DNA of 64,000 nucleotides from an uncultured Candidatus Melainabacteria bacterium (GTDB lineage: Bacteria; Cyanobacteriota; Vampirovibrionia; Gastranaerophilales; Gastranaerophilaceae): assembly GCA_934754425.1 (NCBI GenBank), contig CAKVIN010000001.1, positions 62,001 to 126,000 on the forward strand, in the 5' to 3' direction. Positions 51,994 through 59,761 of this stretch are shown here, one piece after another. Position 1 is the stretch's first letter. Every line of letters starts with the position of its first letter. Made by a program: the position numbers and the translations under genes. Below the pieces are notes generated by a model. That model had not been told where the DNA came from, did not search any database, and was given only the letters and a program-made list of their open reading frames with translations.

Positions 51994-53301
51994 ATGACAA
52001 ATTATGTAAATAAATTATTGATTGAATTGGGAGAAAGTATAGAATTTACACCAGCAAAATGGATAAATAAATATTTAACAGGAAGCAAAAGCAAAAAGTG
52101 GTTATCAAACATTTTGCCGGTTGAGCTTTTATCAAAAAATGTAAAAGAAACTATCTCTGTATTAATTACGATTAATCAAAGTGGACAATTTTATAAAACT
52201 TTTCCGGATGAAATTTTATCACCGAATTATGGGGATAAGTGGGGCAGAAGTGCAAATTATATTGAAATTAATAATCGTGCGATAGCCCAAATGTATGATG
52301 TAGTTTGCAAAAACGGAATATTGAGTTCAATAAAAATTTTGCCTGCAATTCCACCTTCTCCAAAAAGTTGGGCAAATTGTGTTATTCTTTCTCAAATTTT
52401 CCCTAATATTTATGGTGATGGTTACAATAAAGGCAATGAAGAAAATTCGATTTATGGTATAAAATTGAATGCAGGTTATAGCAGAAATATTATAGATTTT
52501 GATATTGACATGCCGGCGTTAGAACAATTTAGAGCATTTAATGATTTAGCTCACCTGCATGGCTTGAAGACAGGATTTAGAACAGTGATTTCTGCCGACC
52601 AAATCAAAGTTGCAAAACCTTACGAAGAGGATGTGACTTTTGATTGGCATAATCAAGAACATCAAGAACTATTTATAGAAGAACACGTAAAACTTATTAA
52701 GACAGGATTTGAAGCAATATTTATTGATTCCGCAAAACATATAGGCGGATATGATATGGAAAATTATGCAGGAGTAGGAGCTTTACCGGATTATAATCAG
52801 ATGCAATATATTTTACATGAAATCAGAAGTCGTTCGGGCTGTACTTCTATTAGTTTTGTAGGAGAGAAAAGCACTGAAGATTTTGCAAGATATGAAAATC
52901 TTGGACTTACAACCGGTACAGCATTTATTCCACCGGATAATTATGATAAGGTAAAATGTTGGTCAAAAAAATTAAAATATAACAAAATATATGCCCCGGG
53001 GATAGAAATTTCAAACGATAATGATACGGGCGGCAGAAGTTATGAAGCTCGATTGAACAGAATTAATTCCGCTCTTTTTGCGTATGAATACCCAAGTGAT
53101 AAACTACCGAGCTTTATGCAGATGGAAGACTTATTCCCATTAAGATACGATACATCAACACATACATTAATGATGACAAACCCATCTTTTTCTACCGACG
53201 GAACACCAATAAGCCACTGGGAAAATCTTTTTACAAAAGAAGATGGAAGAAATTATAATGCGAAAGTTGGCGAACTTTTTAAATATGCTATGGAGTTGTA
53301 A
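51994..53301 (+). CDS. TIM-barrel glycosidase-like protein (GH13-like)
   Basis: Family assignment is tentative. The 435-aa cytoplasmic protein has strand-loop motifs resembling the alpha-amylase superfamily: FNDLAHLHGLKTGFRTVIS, then EAIFIDSAKHIGGYDMEN (Asp in the place of the GH13 nucleophile), then CTSISFVGEKSTEDF (Glu in the place of the acid/base), followed by a region with SNDNDTGGRSYEARLNRINS. There is no signal peptide, so it would act on internal glycans or sugar phosphates. It is divergent from the protease operon, and its own promoter is not obvious. Confidence 0.4.
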   Translation: MTNYVNKLLIELGESIEFTPAKWINKYLTGSKSKKWLSNILPVELLSKNVKETISVLITINQSGQFYKTFPDEILSPNYGDKWGRSANYIEINNRAIAQMYDVVCKNGILSSIKILPAIPPSPKSWANCVILSQIFPNIYGDGYNKGNEENSIYGIKLNAGYSRNIIDFDIDMPALEQFRAFNDLAHLHGLKTGFRTVISADQIKVAKPYEEDVTFDWHNQEHQELFIEEHVKLIKTGFEAIFIDSAKHIGGYDMENYAGVGALPDYNQMQYILHEIRSRSGCTSISFVGEKSTEDFARYENLGLTTGTAFIPPDNYDKVKCWSKKLKYNKIYAPGIEISNDNDTGGRSYEARLNRINSALFAYEYPSDKLPSFMQMEDLFPLRYDTSTHTLMMTNPSFSTDGTPISHWENLFTKEDGRNYNAKVGELFKYAMEL

Positions 53302-53395
53302 TAATTATCGTTGTGTTTAATAAAAAAATTAAATGTTAGCAACAACTCATCTGCTCATTTTTCACAACCCATTGTAACAATTTCTTAACAAATTC

Positions 53396-53422
53396 TAAAG
53401 TTTTCTAAAAATTTGCCGATAT
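53396..53422 (+). promoter_or_regulatory. Consensus sigma-28 (FliA) promoter
   Basis: TAAAGTTT (53,396-53,403), 11 nt, then GCCGATAT (53,415-53,422). Seven of eight bases of the -10 and all of the -35 match the FliA consensus with the exact spacer. The start would lie about 25 bases before the ATG. Confidence 0.88.
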
Positions 53423-53451
53423 ATAAAATAAGAATAAAATTAAGGACTCTT

Positions 53452-55095
53452 ATGACAGACGGTAGAATTGACGGACATTTTAGAATAGATAAAGGTGGTA
53501 TAACTCAAGGCATTCAAAAGGAATTAGGCTTGAGTAGTCAAGAATGCAAGCAATTAGGAAGTGTGTGGACTCAAATAATAAACGAGTTTGACGACTCAAA
53601 TAACATGCAAGTTTCAAACAACAAAAATGAAACACCAAATAAAAACAATAATTATGAAGTTCACAAGGATGCTATTGTGCAATTTTCTAAAGATTGTTGG
53701 AAAAGAATTGTTGATTTAGTCAACAAAACTCTGCATAAAAATATTCAAATAGAAGAAGTAGAAAATCTAGAAGAAACGGCTAACACATCACCTAAAAACA
53801 ATAACGATACTGCAACAACAAATAAACAAAATATAGAAAACGCATACAATGAATTAAAATCAATGACGGGTTTGTTTGTTCAGAAATACAAACTTGATGA
53901 AAACAAATTTACCAAATCGTTAGAACAAGCACGACAAGGAACATTAAACAGTTTGCCCGAAAATATTTGTAATTCGGCAGATTTTGCAATGAGTATGTTG
54001 ATGGAAGTTTTTAACGAATTAATGCCAAATAATAAAAAAGAAGCAGTTAAAAATGCGTTGATAGAAGTTGCACAACATTATAAAGACATTGAAGGAGCAA
54101 ATATTGCAAAAGTTTCTTGCAAAGATATAATCGAAAATCCTAAAAAAATTGATGAATTAACAAATATGTATGTTCCTATTGAAACAGAGAAATTTACCCA
54201 AGTTGCAAAAGATGCAATTAGTGAATTAATCAATAATTTTGACAAAATGACTTTCCCTAAAGAAGTAGATAAACAAGACGTTTTAAACAAACTAAAAAAT
54301 TATAATCCGGAAAATATTCAAAACCTTGATGGGCATGATAGATTTGGCTTAAAACTTAATGAAAATCCATCTAAGGCTGATATTGCAGTTGCAATTTTAA
54401 GCGATATTTTGGGCATGAATGGAGCTAAAGAAGATAGAGAAATAAAATCAGAAATAACTTTACGCCAAACTGCAGTTAATAATGTTATGAATATGTATGA
54501 CGATGATATGACATTAAGAGGAACAAAATTCAGTGAAGTTAAAAATAGAGCAGAACAACATCAACAGGCGATTGATGAAGCCAGAAGCTACATAAAATCA
54601 AACTTTAAAGCTTCCGGTTTAGATAAACAAGTTGACGAAAAATTGTTTATGGAATGTTTAAATAACATTACACTTGATATTGAAAGCAAGGGAGCAGGCA
54701 GGGTTGAAGACGATATCTTAGCGATTGAAACAAATGATACTGATATTTCAGAATGGACAGCAGAAGGAACAACGCAAGCAAGAATGGTTAAATTATTAGT
54801 CCACGAAGCTTACCACTTATACCTTGAAAAAGATGGTAAGCACACTAAAGAAGCCACAAAAGAAGAGGAAGCTACCGCTGAAATGTTAGCACTAAGAACA
54901 ATGGCAAACTTGTGCAAAAATGATTCTTCTTTAAAACCGTTTGAAATCTACGGACAATCAATTAGCGATTTTACTTCCAACGAAACAATCGCCAATAATC
55001 CAAAATTCAATTCTGACTTTTTAGCAAGTTATACAAAACATACAGGCACGGTAGAAGATGCTATCAGGAAGGCGAAAGAGAACGTAAAATTGTAA
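53452..55095 (+). CDS. Zincin-like protein (HEAYH) driven by a sigma-28 promoter
   Basis: The 547-aa protein starts MTDGRIDGHFRIDKGG, with AAGGA 5 nt upstream; an earlier TTG frame start lies inside the promoter and is rejected. The N-terminal half is hydrophilic and Asn/Lys-rich. The C-terminal 100 residues contain ARMVKLLVHEAYHLYLEKDG with HExxH at about 451-455 and a possible third zinc ligand in KEEEATAEMLALRTM, the layout of gluzincin-type metallopeptidases. No Sec signal is present, so export, if any, would need another route such as the flagellar type III apparatus. Known family: none recognised. Confidence 0.65.
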   Translation: MTDGRIDGHFRIDKGGITQGIQKELGLSSQECKQLGSVWTQIINEFDDSNNMQVSNNKNETPNKNNNYEVHKDAIVQFSKDCWKRIVDLVNKTLHKNIQIEEVENLEETANTSPKNNNDTATTNKQNIENAYNELKSMTGLFVQKYKLDENKFTKSLEQARQGTLNSLPENICNSADFAMSMLMEVFNELMPNNKKEAVKNALIEVAQHYKDIEGANIAKVSCKDIIENPKKIDELTNMYVPIETEKFTQVAKDAISELINNFDKMTFPKEVDKQDVLNKLKNYNPENIQNLDGHDRFGLKLNENPSKADIAVAILSDILGMNGAKEDREIKSEITLRQTAVNNVMNMYDDDMTLRGTKFSEVKNRAEQHQQAIDEARSYIKSNFKASGLDKQVDEKLFMECLNNITLDIESKGAGRVEDDILAIETNDTDISEWTAEGTTQARMVKLLVHEAYHLYLEKDGKHTKEATKEEEATAEMLALRTMANLCKNDSSLKPFEIYGQSISDFTSNETIANNPKFNSDFLASYTKHTGTVEDAIRKAKENVKL

Positions 55096-55105
55096 AATTC
55101 ATTCG

Positions 55106-55121
55106 TGCTACAATGAAGCAA
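55106..55121 (+). promoter_or_regulatory. Extended -10 promoter ending at the start codon (paralog A)
   Basis: TGC-TACAAT (55,106-55,114) lies 6 nt before the ATG, so the RNA would start at or within a base of the ATG (leaderless). The identical TGCTACAAT-N6-ATGAG arrangement precedes paralogs B and C. Confidence 0.6.
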
Positions 55122-55807
55122 TGAGTAATATTTTAGAGCCTTTAAAACTAACCAGAAAAGATGGAAAAGTTGTAGATGTAATTTTCTATGACAATGCTAG
55201 TATTGATGTAGTTGAGATTTTAGATATCAAGAAACTCAAGTTTGAAGGTCTGAAAACAAAAGATATCAAGAAAGCTTTGATACGAGATGTTGTATTTAAG
55301 AATGATGAAAAATTGTATCTTCAAAATAAAACATCAAATATTATGGCATTACTCCCACGAAAACATTTAACTAAAATTATATCAACAGTTTTTAGACGAG
55401 ATATTGAGAGTAGATATTCATACTTAAAAAAAGAAATAATTTCTAACGTAGATACAATTTTCTACAATGCAATTCCAATATTAAAACACCCGGAATTAAA
55501 ATCTGAAATCTTGTATGATTATCAATACATTCATCGTTTTGCATTGCCATTAAAAATTGGTGATGTATTATTTTTAGTAATGATTACTGTGAAAGAACGT
55601 ATTGACCATGATGACATCACTATTGATGAATTTGCAATTTATGATATGTATTCAGAGGCTCAAAAACGTAAAAATCCATTTGGTAGTTCCTCCACAGCTT
55701 CTGTAGAAAAAAATCCTATGACCACCTGTAGCCATTACCAAATGGATACTTACAGTATAAACGATTTAAGAGCCTTTGTCAATCGTAGTATAACAAATTT
55801 TGAATAA
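55121..55807 (+). CDS. LPD3/BECR-like paralog A
   Basis: This 228-aa protein is one of three near-identical copies in the island. The N-terminal half (LKLTRKDGKVVDVIFYDNAS, then KKLKFEGLKTKDIKKALI) is followed by the LPD3-like half: LPRKHLTKIISTVFRRDIES, an amphipathic helix ending NAIPILKHPEL, YIHRFALPLKIGDVLFLVMI and VKERIDHDDITIDEFAIYDM. The conserved tail ends INDLRAFVNRSITNF. Domains of this type are usually found in phage-encoded polyproteins next to nuclease toxins. No Shine-Dalgarno sequence precedes the ATG, consistent with a leaderless mRNA. A perfect hairpin follows. Confidence 0.6.
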   Translation: MSNILEPLKLTRKDGKVVDVIFYDNASIDVVEILDIKKLKFEGLKTKDIKKALIRDVVFKNDEKLYLQNKTSNIMALLPRKHLTKIISTVFRRDIESRYSYLKKEIISNVDTIFYNAIPILKHPELKSEILYDYQYIHRFALPLKIGDVLFLVMITVKERIDHDDITIDEFAIYDMYSEAQKRKNPFGSSSTASVEKNPMTTCSHYQMDTYSINDLRAFVNRSITNFE

Positions 55808-55839
55808 CTAATTAGGTAAAATCATTTGATGGTTCGTAG

Positions 55840-55870
55840 GTCGTGTTGGACAATTGTCATCCAACACGAC
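55840..55870 (+). terminator. Hairpin terminator, copy 1
   Basis: GTCGTGTTGGA and TCCAACACGAC form an 11-bp stem followed by AAATACTTTTTATTTTT. The identical 31-base sequence follows paralog B at 57,439-57,469. Confidence 0.75.
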
Positions 55871-55879
55871 AAATACTTT

Positions 55880-56134
55880 TTATTTTTCGCATTTACATTT
55901 TTTCTTAAAAATTTTCAAAAAATGTTTGTCACAGCATTTACAATTTTTTTCAGCACAATTTTTACAACATTCACATTTGCAATTAGCTCCTGTTTGAGAA
56001 CCACAATCACATTGTTCTTTAACACAATTGCATTCTTTTGCACAATCGCAATTTGAACATTCGCAAGCAAATGCTGAATTAATAGTAAATCCAAATGCTG
56101 TAAATAAAATTAAAAATCCTAGTAATTTTTTCAT
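55880..56134 (-). CDS. Secreted Cys-rich metallothionein-like protein
   Basis: A signal peptide (MKKLLGFLILFTAFGFTINSAFA) precedes about 61 mature residues with 18 cysteines in CxC, CC and CxxC spacing (CECSNCDCAKECNCVKEQC, CKCECCKNC, CKCC, CKCEK). This is the composition of a metallothionein, but placed outside the cytoplasm. It is divergent from a CsoR-type regulator, and a palindromic operator overlaps its transcription start, so it is most likely a copper-induced periplasmic or surface Cu(I) buffer. AAAGGAG precedes the ATG. It is not a recognised named family. Confidence 0.75.
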   Translation of the reverse strand: MKKLLGFLILFTAFGFTINSAFACECSNCDCAKECNCVKEQCDCGSQTGANCKCECCKNCAEKNCKCCDKHFLKIFKKKCKCEK

Positions 56135-56154
56135 AAATTTCTCCTTTTATTAAC

Positions 56155-56205
56155 ATACCCCCATAGGGTATATTAACATTATACTCAATTTTTCTATTCT
56201 GTCAA
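56155..56205 (-). promoter_or_regulatory. Metallothionein promoter with CsoR-type operator
   Basis: On the minus strand TTGACA (56,205-56,200), 16 nt and TATAAT (56,183-56,178) form a strong promoter. The near-palindrome ATACCCCCATAGGGTAT (56,155-56,171) lies just downstream of the -10, over the start site. Confidence 0.75.
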
Positions 56206-56240
56206 TGATACAACCTCAAAACTTGTAAATATCTACACAT

Positions 56241-56269
56241 TTGACTTATACCCCATAAGGGTATATAAT
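56241..56269 (+). promoter_or_regulatory. csoR promoter with operator inside the spacer
   Basis: TTGACT (56,241-56,246), a 17-nt spacer and TATAAT (56,264-56,269). The palindrome ATACCCCATAAGGGTAT (56,248-56,264) fills the spacer. The second copy of the same palindrome at 56,155 supports a common repressor: CsoR itself. Confidence 0.8.
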
Positions 56270-56297
56270 ATTTAGTATATATTTTTTAGAGGTGAAT

Positions 56298-56600
56298 ATG
56301 ATTGATAAAGAATGCAAATGTACTAAAACCAAACAACGTACTGATGAAGAACGCAATAAACTTATAAACCGCTTAAGCCGCATTGAAGGACAAATAAAAG
56401 GCATCAAAAGAATGGTTGATGAAGAAGCATATTGCACAGATATTTTAATCCAATCTTCTGCGGTTACTTCCGCCATCAATTCCTTCAACAAAGAATTATT
56501 GTCAAGCCATATTCACACCTGCGTTGTTCAAGATATAAAAAACGACAAATTAGAAGTTGTTGATGAGCTTGTAAAAATAATACAAAAATTAATGAAATAA
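56298..56600 (+). CDS. csoR: CsoR-family copper-sensing repressor
   Basis: The 100-aa all-helical protein has the CsoR core (KLINRLSRIEGQIKGIKRMV) and all three Cu(I) ligands in the correct spacing: Cys46 in EAYCTDIL, His71 and Cys75 in SHIHTCVV, matching C36/H61/C65 of the type member, with the supporting Tyr just before the first Cys. Copper binding would release it from the two ATACCCC-type palindromes and derepress itself and the Cys-rich protein. The ATG at 56,298 is chosen (AGAGG 5 nt upstream) over a GTG two codons earlier. No CopA/CopZ is adjacent. Confidence 0.88.
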   Translation: MIDKECKCTKTKQRTDEERNKLINRLSRIEGQIKGIKRMVDEEAYCTDILIQSSAVTSAINSFNKELLSSHIHTCVVQDIKNDKLEVVDELVKIIQKLMK

Positions 56601-56602
56601 AG

Positions 56603-56653
56603 AATGATTACTGTGAAAGAACGTATTGACCATGATGACATCACTATTGATGA
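56603..56653 (+). pseudogene. 51-bp fragment of an LPD3-like gene
   Basis: Directly after the csoR stop codon, 51 bases are identical to 55,579-55,629 inside paralog A (encoding the MITVKERIDHDDITIDE part). No start, stop or promoter goes with it. It is a leftover of recombination between paralogs and shows that the csoR/metallothionein pair was placed into, or between, tandem copies. Confidence 0.8.
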
Positions 56654-56665
56654 GTTCCCATCTTT

Positions 56666-56700
56666 TTAACATATTTTATCTCTATGCTACAATGAAGCAA
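56666..56700 (+). promoter_or_regulatory. Leaderless-type promoter (paralog B)
   Basis: TTAACA (56,666-56,671), 16 nt including an extended TGC, then TACAAT (56,688-56,693), and the ATG begins 6 nt later at 56,700. Confidence 0.6.
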
Positions 56701-57386
56701 TGAGTAACACTTTAAACCCTTTAAAACTAACCAGAAAAGATGGAAAAGTTGTAGATGTAATTTTCTATAACAATACTGTTATTGATAATGTAGGAATTTT
56801 GGATATCAAAAAACTCAAGTTTGAAGGTATGAAAACCAAAGATATCAAGAAAACTTTGATACACAATGAAGTTTTAAAGGGTGAAGATAAAATTTATCTT
56901 CAAAACAAATGTTCTAAAATGATAGCAGGATTATCAAAAAAGCATTTGAATAAAATTATTTCAACTGTATTTACAAAAGATAATGAAGGGAAATTTAGCT
57001 ATCTCAAAAAAGAAATAATAACAAATATTGATTTTATTTTTTATTCAGCAATACCGATTTTGAAGCATCCGGAATTAAAGAAATTTATGTTATATGATTA
57101 TCAAATTATTCATAGATTTGCCATTCCATTGAAAATAGGTGGTTTGATTTTTCTTGTAATGATAACTGTAAAAGAAAGAACAGATTCACAAGACACTATT
57201 CTTGATGAATTTTCTATCTATGATTTATATTCAGAAATACAAGAAAACAAAAAATCACTTGATAGTCCCTCTACGGTTTCTGTAGGAAATAATCCTATGA
57301 CCACCCGTAGCCATTACCAAGTGATTACTTTCAGTATAAACGATTTAAGAGCCTTTGTCAATCGAAGTATAACAAATTTCGGGTAA
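56700..57386 (+). CDS. LPD3/BECR-like paralog B
   Basis: This 228-aa copy differs from A mainly in the middle (KGEDKIYLQNKCSKMIAGLS, KDNEGKFSYLKKEIITNIDF) and keeps the constant start (LKLTRKDGKVVDVIFY) and end (SINDLRAFVNRSITNF). Variation concentrated between conserved ends suggests either diversifying selection or gene conversion at the ends. It is followed by both the GTCAGGGA hairpin and the GTCGTGTTGGA terminator. Confidence 0.6.
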   Translation: MSNTLNPLKLTRKDGKVVDVIFYNNTVIDNVGILDIKKLKFEGMKTKDIKKTLIHNEVLKGEDKIYLQNKCSKMIAGLSKKHLNKIISTVFTKDNEGKFSYLKKEIITNIDFIFYSAIPILKHPELKKFMLYDYQIIHRFAIPLKIGGLIFLVMITVKERTDSQDTILDEFSIYDLYSEIQENKKSLDSPSTVSVGNNPMTTRSHYQVITFSINDLRAFVNRSITNFG

Positions 57387-57398
57387 CTTAAAATTGCT

Positions 57399-57415
57399 GT
57401 CAGGGAATCCCTGAC
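57399..57415. repeat. GTCAGGGA hairpin repeat, copy 1
   Basis: GTCAGGGA-A-TCCCTGAC followed by CTACTTTTTATTT. The same 24-base unit occurs after paralog C at 59,762, and a trace of its right half (CTGACCTACTTTTT) is on the minus strand at about 1614-1601 beside the toxin promoter. Confidence 0.7.
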
Positions 57416-57438
57416 CTACTTTTTATTTAAGTTTGTTG

Positions 57439-57469
57439 GTCGTGTTGGACAATTGTCATCCAACACGAC
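57439..57469 (+). terminator. Hairpin terminator, copy 2
   Basis: Identical to the 55,840-55,870 hairpin, followed by AAATGAATATTTTTTT. The remaining gap to 57,607 holds only a small GTTCAA/TTGAAC hairpin at about 57,488-57,508 and no gene. Confidence 0.7.
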
Positions 57470-57607
57470 AAATGAATATTTTTTTGTCGTGTTCAATGAA
57501 AAATGTTGAACATAACCTACGATTTTATTATAAAGCTTAAAAGTTTTTGTCAGGCACTAAAAGTAGATGAAATATTAAGAATTATAAAAAAATTAAAACG
57601 ACAATTA

Positions 57608-58918
57608 TTATATTTTTACAACATGTTCATTCAATGCAGGTTTTATTGGTGCAGTATTTTTATCCTTGTTAATATAGTTAAGTTGTACATTCGTTGGATA
57701 TGTTTCTTGATAATCTGTTATATAGACTTTTCCATTCAAATCAATCAGAACTACATCCATATTTTTGCAAATTATTTTATCATTTGCATTCGGCAAAATT
57801 TCATCCATTGTTTTTCTGGTGCTTTTTACTTTAAAATTTTTAGTCAAACGTCCTGTAATTCCGATATCTGTAAGGGTATTTTCATAGAATAATTGGAAAT
57901 AGTCAATGATTTGGTTTAGTGCTATGTATAACTCTTCTTTTGTATTGAATTCATTATAGCGTTTCAAAAAATCTTCTCTAACTTTTTCTAATACCTCTTT
58001 ATACAACTGTGCTAAATCATCTTGTTGAAATCCTTTAAATTCTTGTATTTTTCCATTTGGAAAACTTCTTGAATTTATACCAAAATTTTCAGGATGTTCC
58101 AACAAAATAGGTAATAGTGTATTTATGGTATTTGCCATTCTTGTCGTGTAAGCCTCTCGCAATTTTTGTGCGATTTCATGCTTGCCTTCACGTTCCCTTA
58201 GTACTGAATTATAATACAATGATTGGAATGGGTTAAAAGATAAATTAAAACGTACAAATTTATAATCATCATAATGTTTATTAAATTTATCTACAAGATT
58301 TTCCATTCTTTTTTGAGTATTTTTGTCTTGTACATGCCAACCCGCTGTATCAAACAAAATTTCTTCATTGCAAGTATCATGCAACATTTTCGATAGGTCT
58401 AGGTAGTCATATTCTTTACCCGCTTTATCTTTCGCTGTAATCATTGAGCTATCTGCATCATGGAATAAAACTTGATAATTATACACTCTTTTTCGTTTAA
58501 AAATATTAAAACCCATTTTTTTGTTTAAGTTCTGAAAATCATCACAAAAATTTTTAAAATCCTCAAAATCAATTTTAGCAATTGTATTTTTATCTCTATA
58601 AAAACTTTCCGGTCTGGCATCCGCATAACAATGAGCACACATGTTATTGCAACCACGTTGCAAGATGATTGCTAAAGTTCTATCAGCAATACTTTTTATT
58701 TGTTTCATTGTCAAATTTCCGATAGTTTTTAGTCCTTCTTGAATACCTTCTAATTTATCCATATCAAACTTATCTAAAGTCCAATATTTAACAGGAGTAT
58801 GTGATTTTTTCAAACTAGCTTGACGTTTTGATAGATATTCAGCGTAATTTCCACCTTTAAAACTTTGTGTTGGTTGTACATAAATTGAAGAATTTGTGAT
58901 ATGATTTAATATTTTCAT
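57608..58918 (-). CDS. Orphan radical SAM protein
   Basis: The 436-aa protein has a clear radical SAM cluster motif in LAIILQRGCNNMCAHCYADA (CxxxCxxC, about residues 89-96), preceded by a ~85-residue N-terminal extension starting with a short SFKGGNYAEYL stretch. After the core, the sequence ILFDTAGWHVQDKN and RFNLSFNPFQSLYY fits barrel strands. The C-terminal part ends in a small beta region (VVLIDLNGKVYITDYQETYP), which could be a substrate clamp. No SPASM Cys cluster is visible. AGAGG precedes the ATG. There is no obvious precursor peptide next door, so the substrate is unknown; the flanking LPD3-like proteins are candidates. Confidence 0.75.
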   Translation of the reverse strand: MKILNHITNSSIYVQPTQSFKGGNYAEYLSKRQASLKKSHTPVKYWTLDKFDMDKLEGIQEGLKTIGNLTMKQIKSIADRTLAIILQRGCNNMCAHCYADARPESFYRDKNTIAKIDFEDFKNFCDDFQNLNKKMGFNIFKRKRVYNYQVLFHDADSSMITAKDKAGKEYDYLDLSKMLHDTCNEEILFDTAGWHVQDKNTQKRMENLVDKFNKHYDDYKFVRFNLSFNPFQSLYYNSVLREREGKHEIAQKLREAYTTRMANTINTLLPILLEHPENFGINSRSFPNGKIQEFKGFQQDDLAQLYKEVLEKVREDFLKRYNEFNTKEELYIALNQIIDYFQLFYENTLTDIGITGRLTKNFKVKSTRKTMDEILPNANDKIICKNMDVVLIDLNGKVYITDYQETYPTNVQLNYINKDKNTAPIKPALNEHVVKI

Positions 58919-59030
58919 GTTTTACCTCTAATAAGATAAAACTCGTAAATATTAAATTTGCTAATATAAAAAATACCGAACAAATTGTAACAATAGTAAG
59001 TTGAATTGAAATACCTATAGCAACATCCTT

Positions 59031-59065
59031 TTAACACATTTCACCTTCGTGCTACAATAAAGCAA
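59031..59065 (+). promoter_or_regulatory. Leaderless-type promoter (paralog C)
   Basis: TTAACA (59,031-59,036), 16 nt, TACAAT (59,053-59,058) with extended TGC, and the ATG at 59,065. Confidence 0.6.
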
Positions 59066-59748
59066 TGAGCAACATTTTAGAGCCTTTAAAATTAACCAGA
59101 AAAGATGGAAAAGTTGTAAATGTAATTTTCTACAATAATGCCGGTATTGATGATGTTGAGATTTTAGATATCAAAAAACTCAAGTTTGAAGGTATGAAAA
59201 CTAAGGATATCAAGAAATCTTTAATTCATAACGAAGTTTTAAAGGGTGAGGATAAAATTTATCTTCAAAACAAACATTCTAAGATGATAGCAGGATTATC
59301 AAAAAGACATGTCAATAAGATTATATCAACCATTTTTACTCGTGATATTGAGAGTCGACACGCTTATCTCAAAAAAGAATTAATATCTAATGTTGGTTTG
59401 GTATTCTATTCTGCAATTCCAATATTAAAACACTCTGAATTAAAAAAACCACTTTTATATGATACACAAATTATTCACAGATTTGCATTACCTATAAAAA
59501 TTGGCGGGTTTGTTTTCTTTGCAATGATAACAGTAAAAGAAAGAATCGATTTTAAAGATGCTGAAATTGATGAATTTACAATATATGACTTACATTCAGA
59601 AGTTCAACAAAACAAAAAATCACTTGATAGTTCCTCTAAGGCTTCTGTGGATAAATCCATGACCTTCCTTAGCCATTACCAAGTGATTACTTTCAGTATA
59701 AACGATTTAAGAGCCTTTGTCAATCGTAGTATAACAAATTTCGGATAA
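59065..59748 (+). CDS. LPD3/BECR-like paralog C
   Basis: The third copy (227 aa) shares the ends of A and B. Its middle is a mosaic: KGEDKIYLQNKHSKMIAGLS resembles B, while FTRDIESRHAYLKKELISNV resembles A. That is what gene conversion among the three would produce. It lies on the far side of the radical SAM gene, giving the order B - radical SAM (reverse) - C. Confidence 0.6.
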   Translation: MSNILEPLKLTRKDGKVVNVIFYNNAGIDDVEILDIKKLKFEGMKTKDIKKSLIHNEVLKGEDKIYLQNKHSKMIAGLSKRHVNKIISTIFTRDIESRHAYLKKELISNVGLVFYSAIPILKHSELKKPLLYDTQIIHRFALPIKIGGFVFFAMITVKERIDFKDAEIDEFTIYDLHSEVQQNKKSLDSSSKASVDKSMTFLSHYQVITFSINDLRAFVNRSITNFG

Positions 59749-59761
59749 CTATAAAATTACT

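Noticed and set aside
55840..57469. The GTCGTGTTGGAC...ATCCAACACGAC hairpins look like integron attC cores (GTTRRRY/RYYYAAC).
   Set aside because: They are only 31 bases long, perfectly symmetric, in the wrong order for R'' and R', and are followed by T-rich tails; no integrase is seen. They are better read as terminators.
57503..57892. A 129-codon plus-strand frame overlapping the radical SAM gene.
   Set aside because: It is antisense to a conserved gene, lacks a ribosome-binding site and has the hydrophobic Ile/Phe composition typical of a shadow frame.
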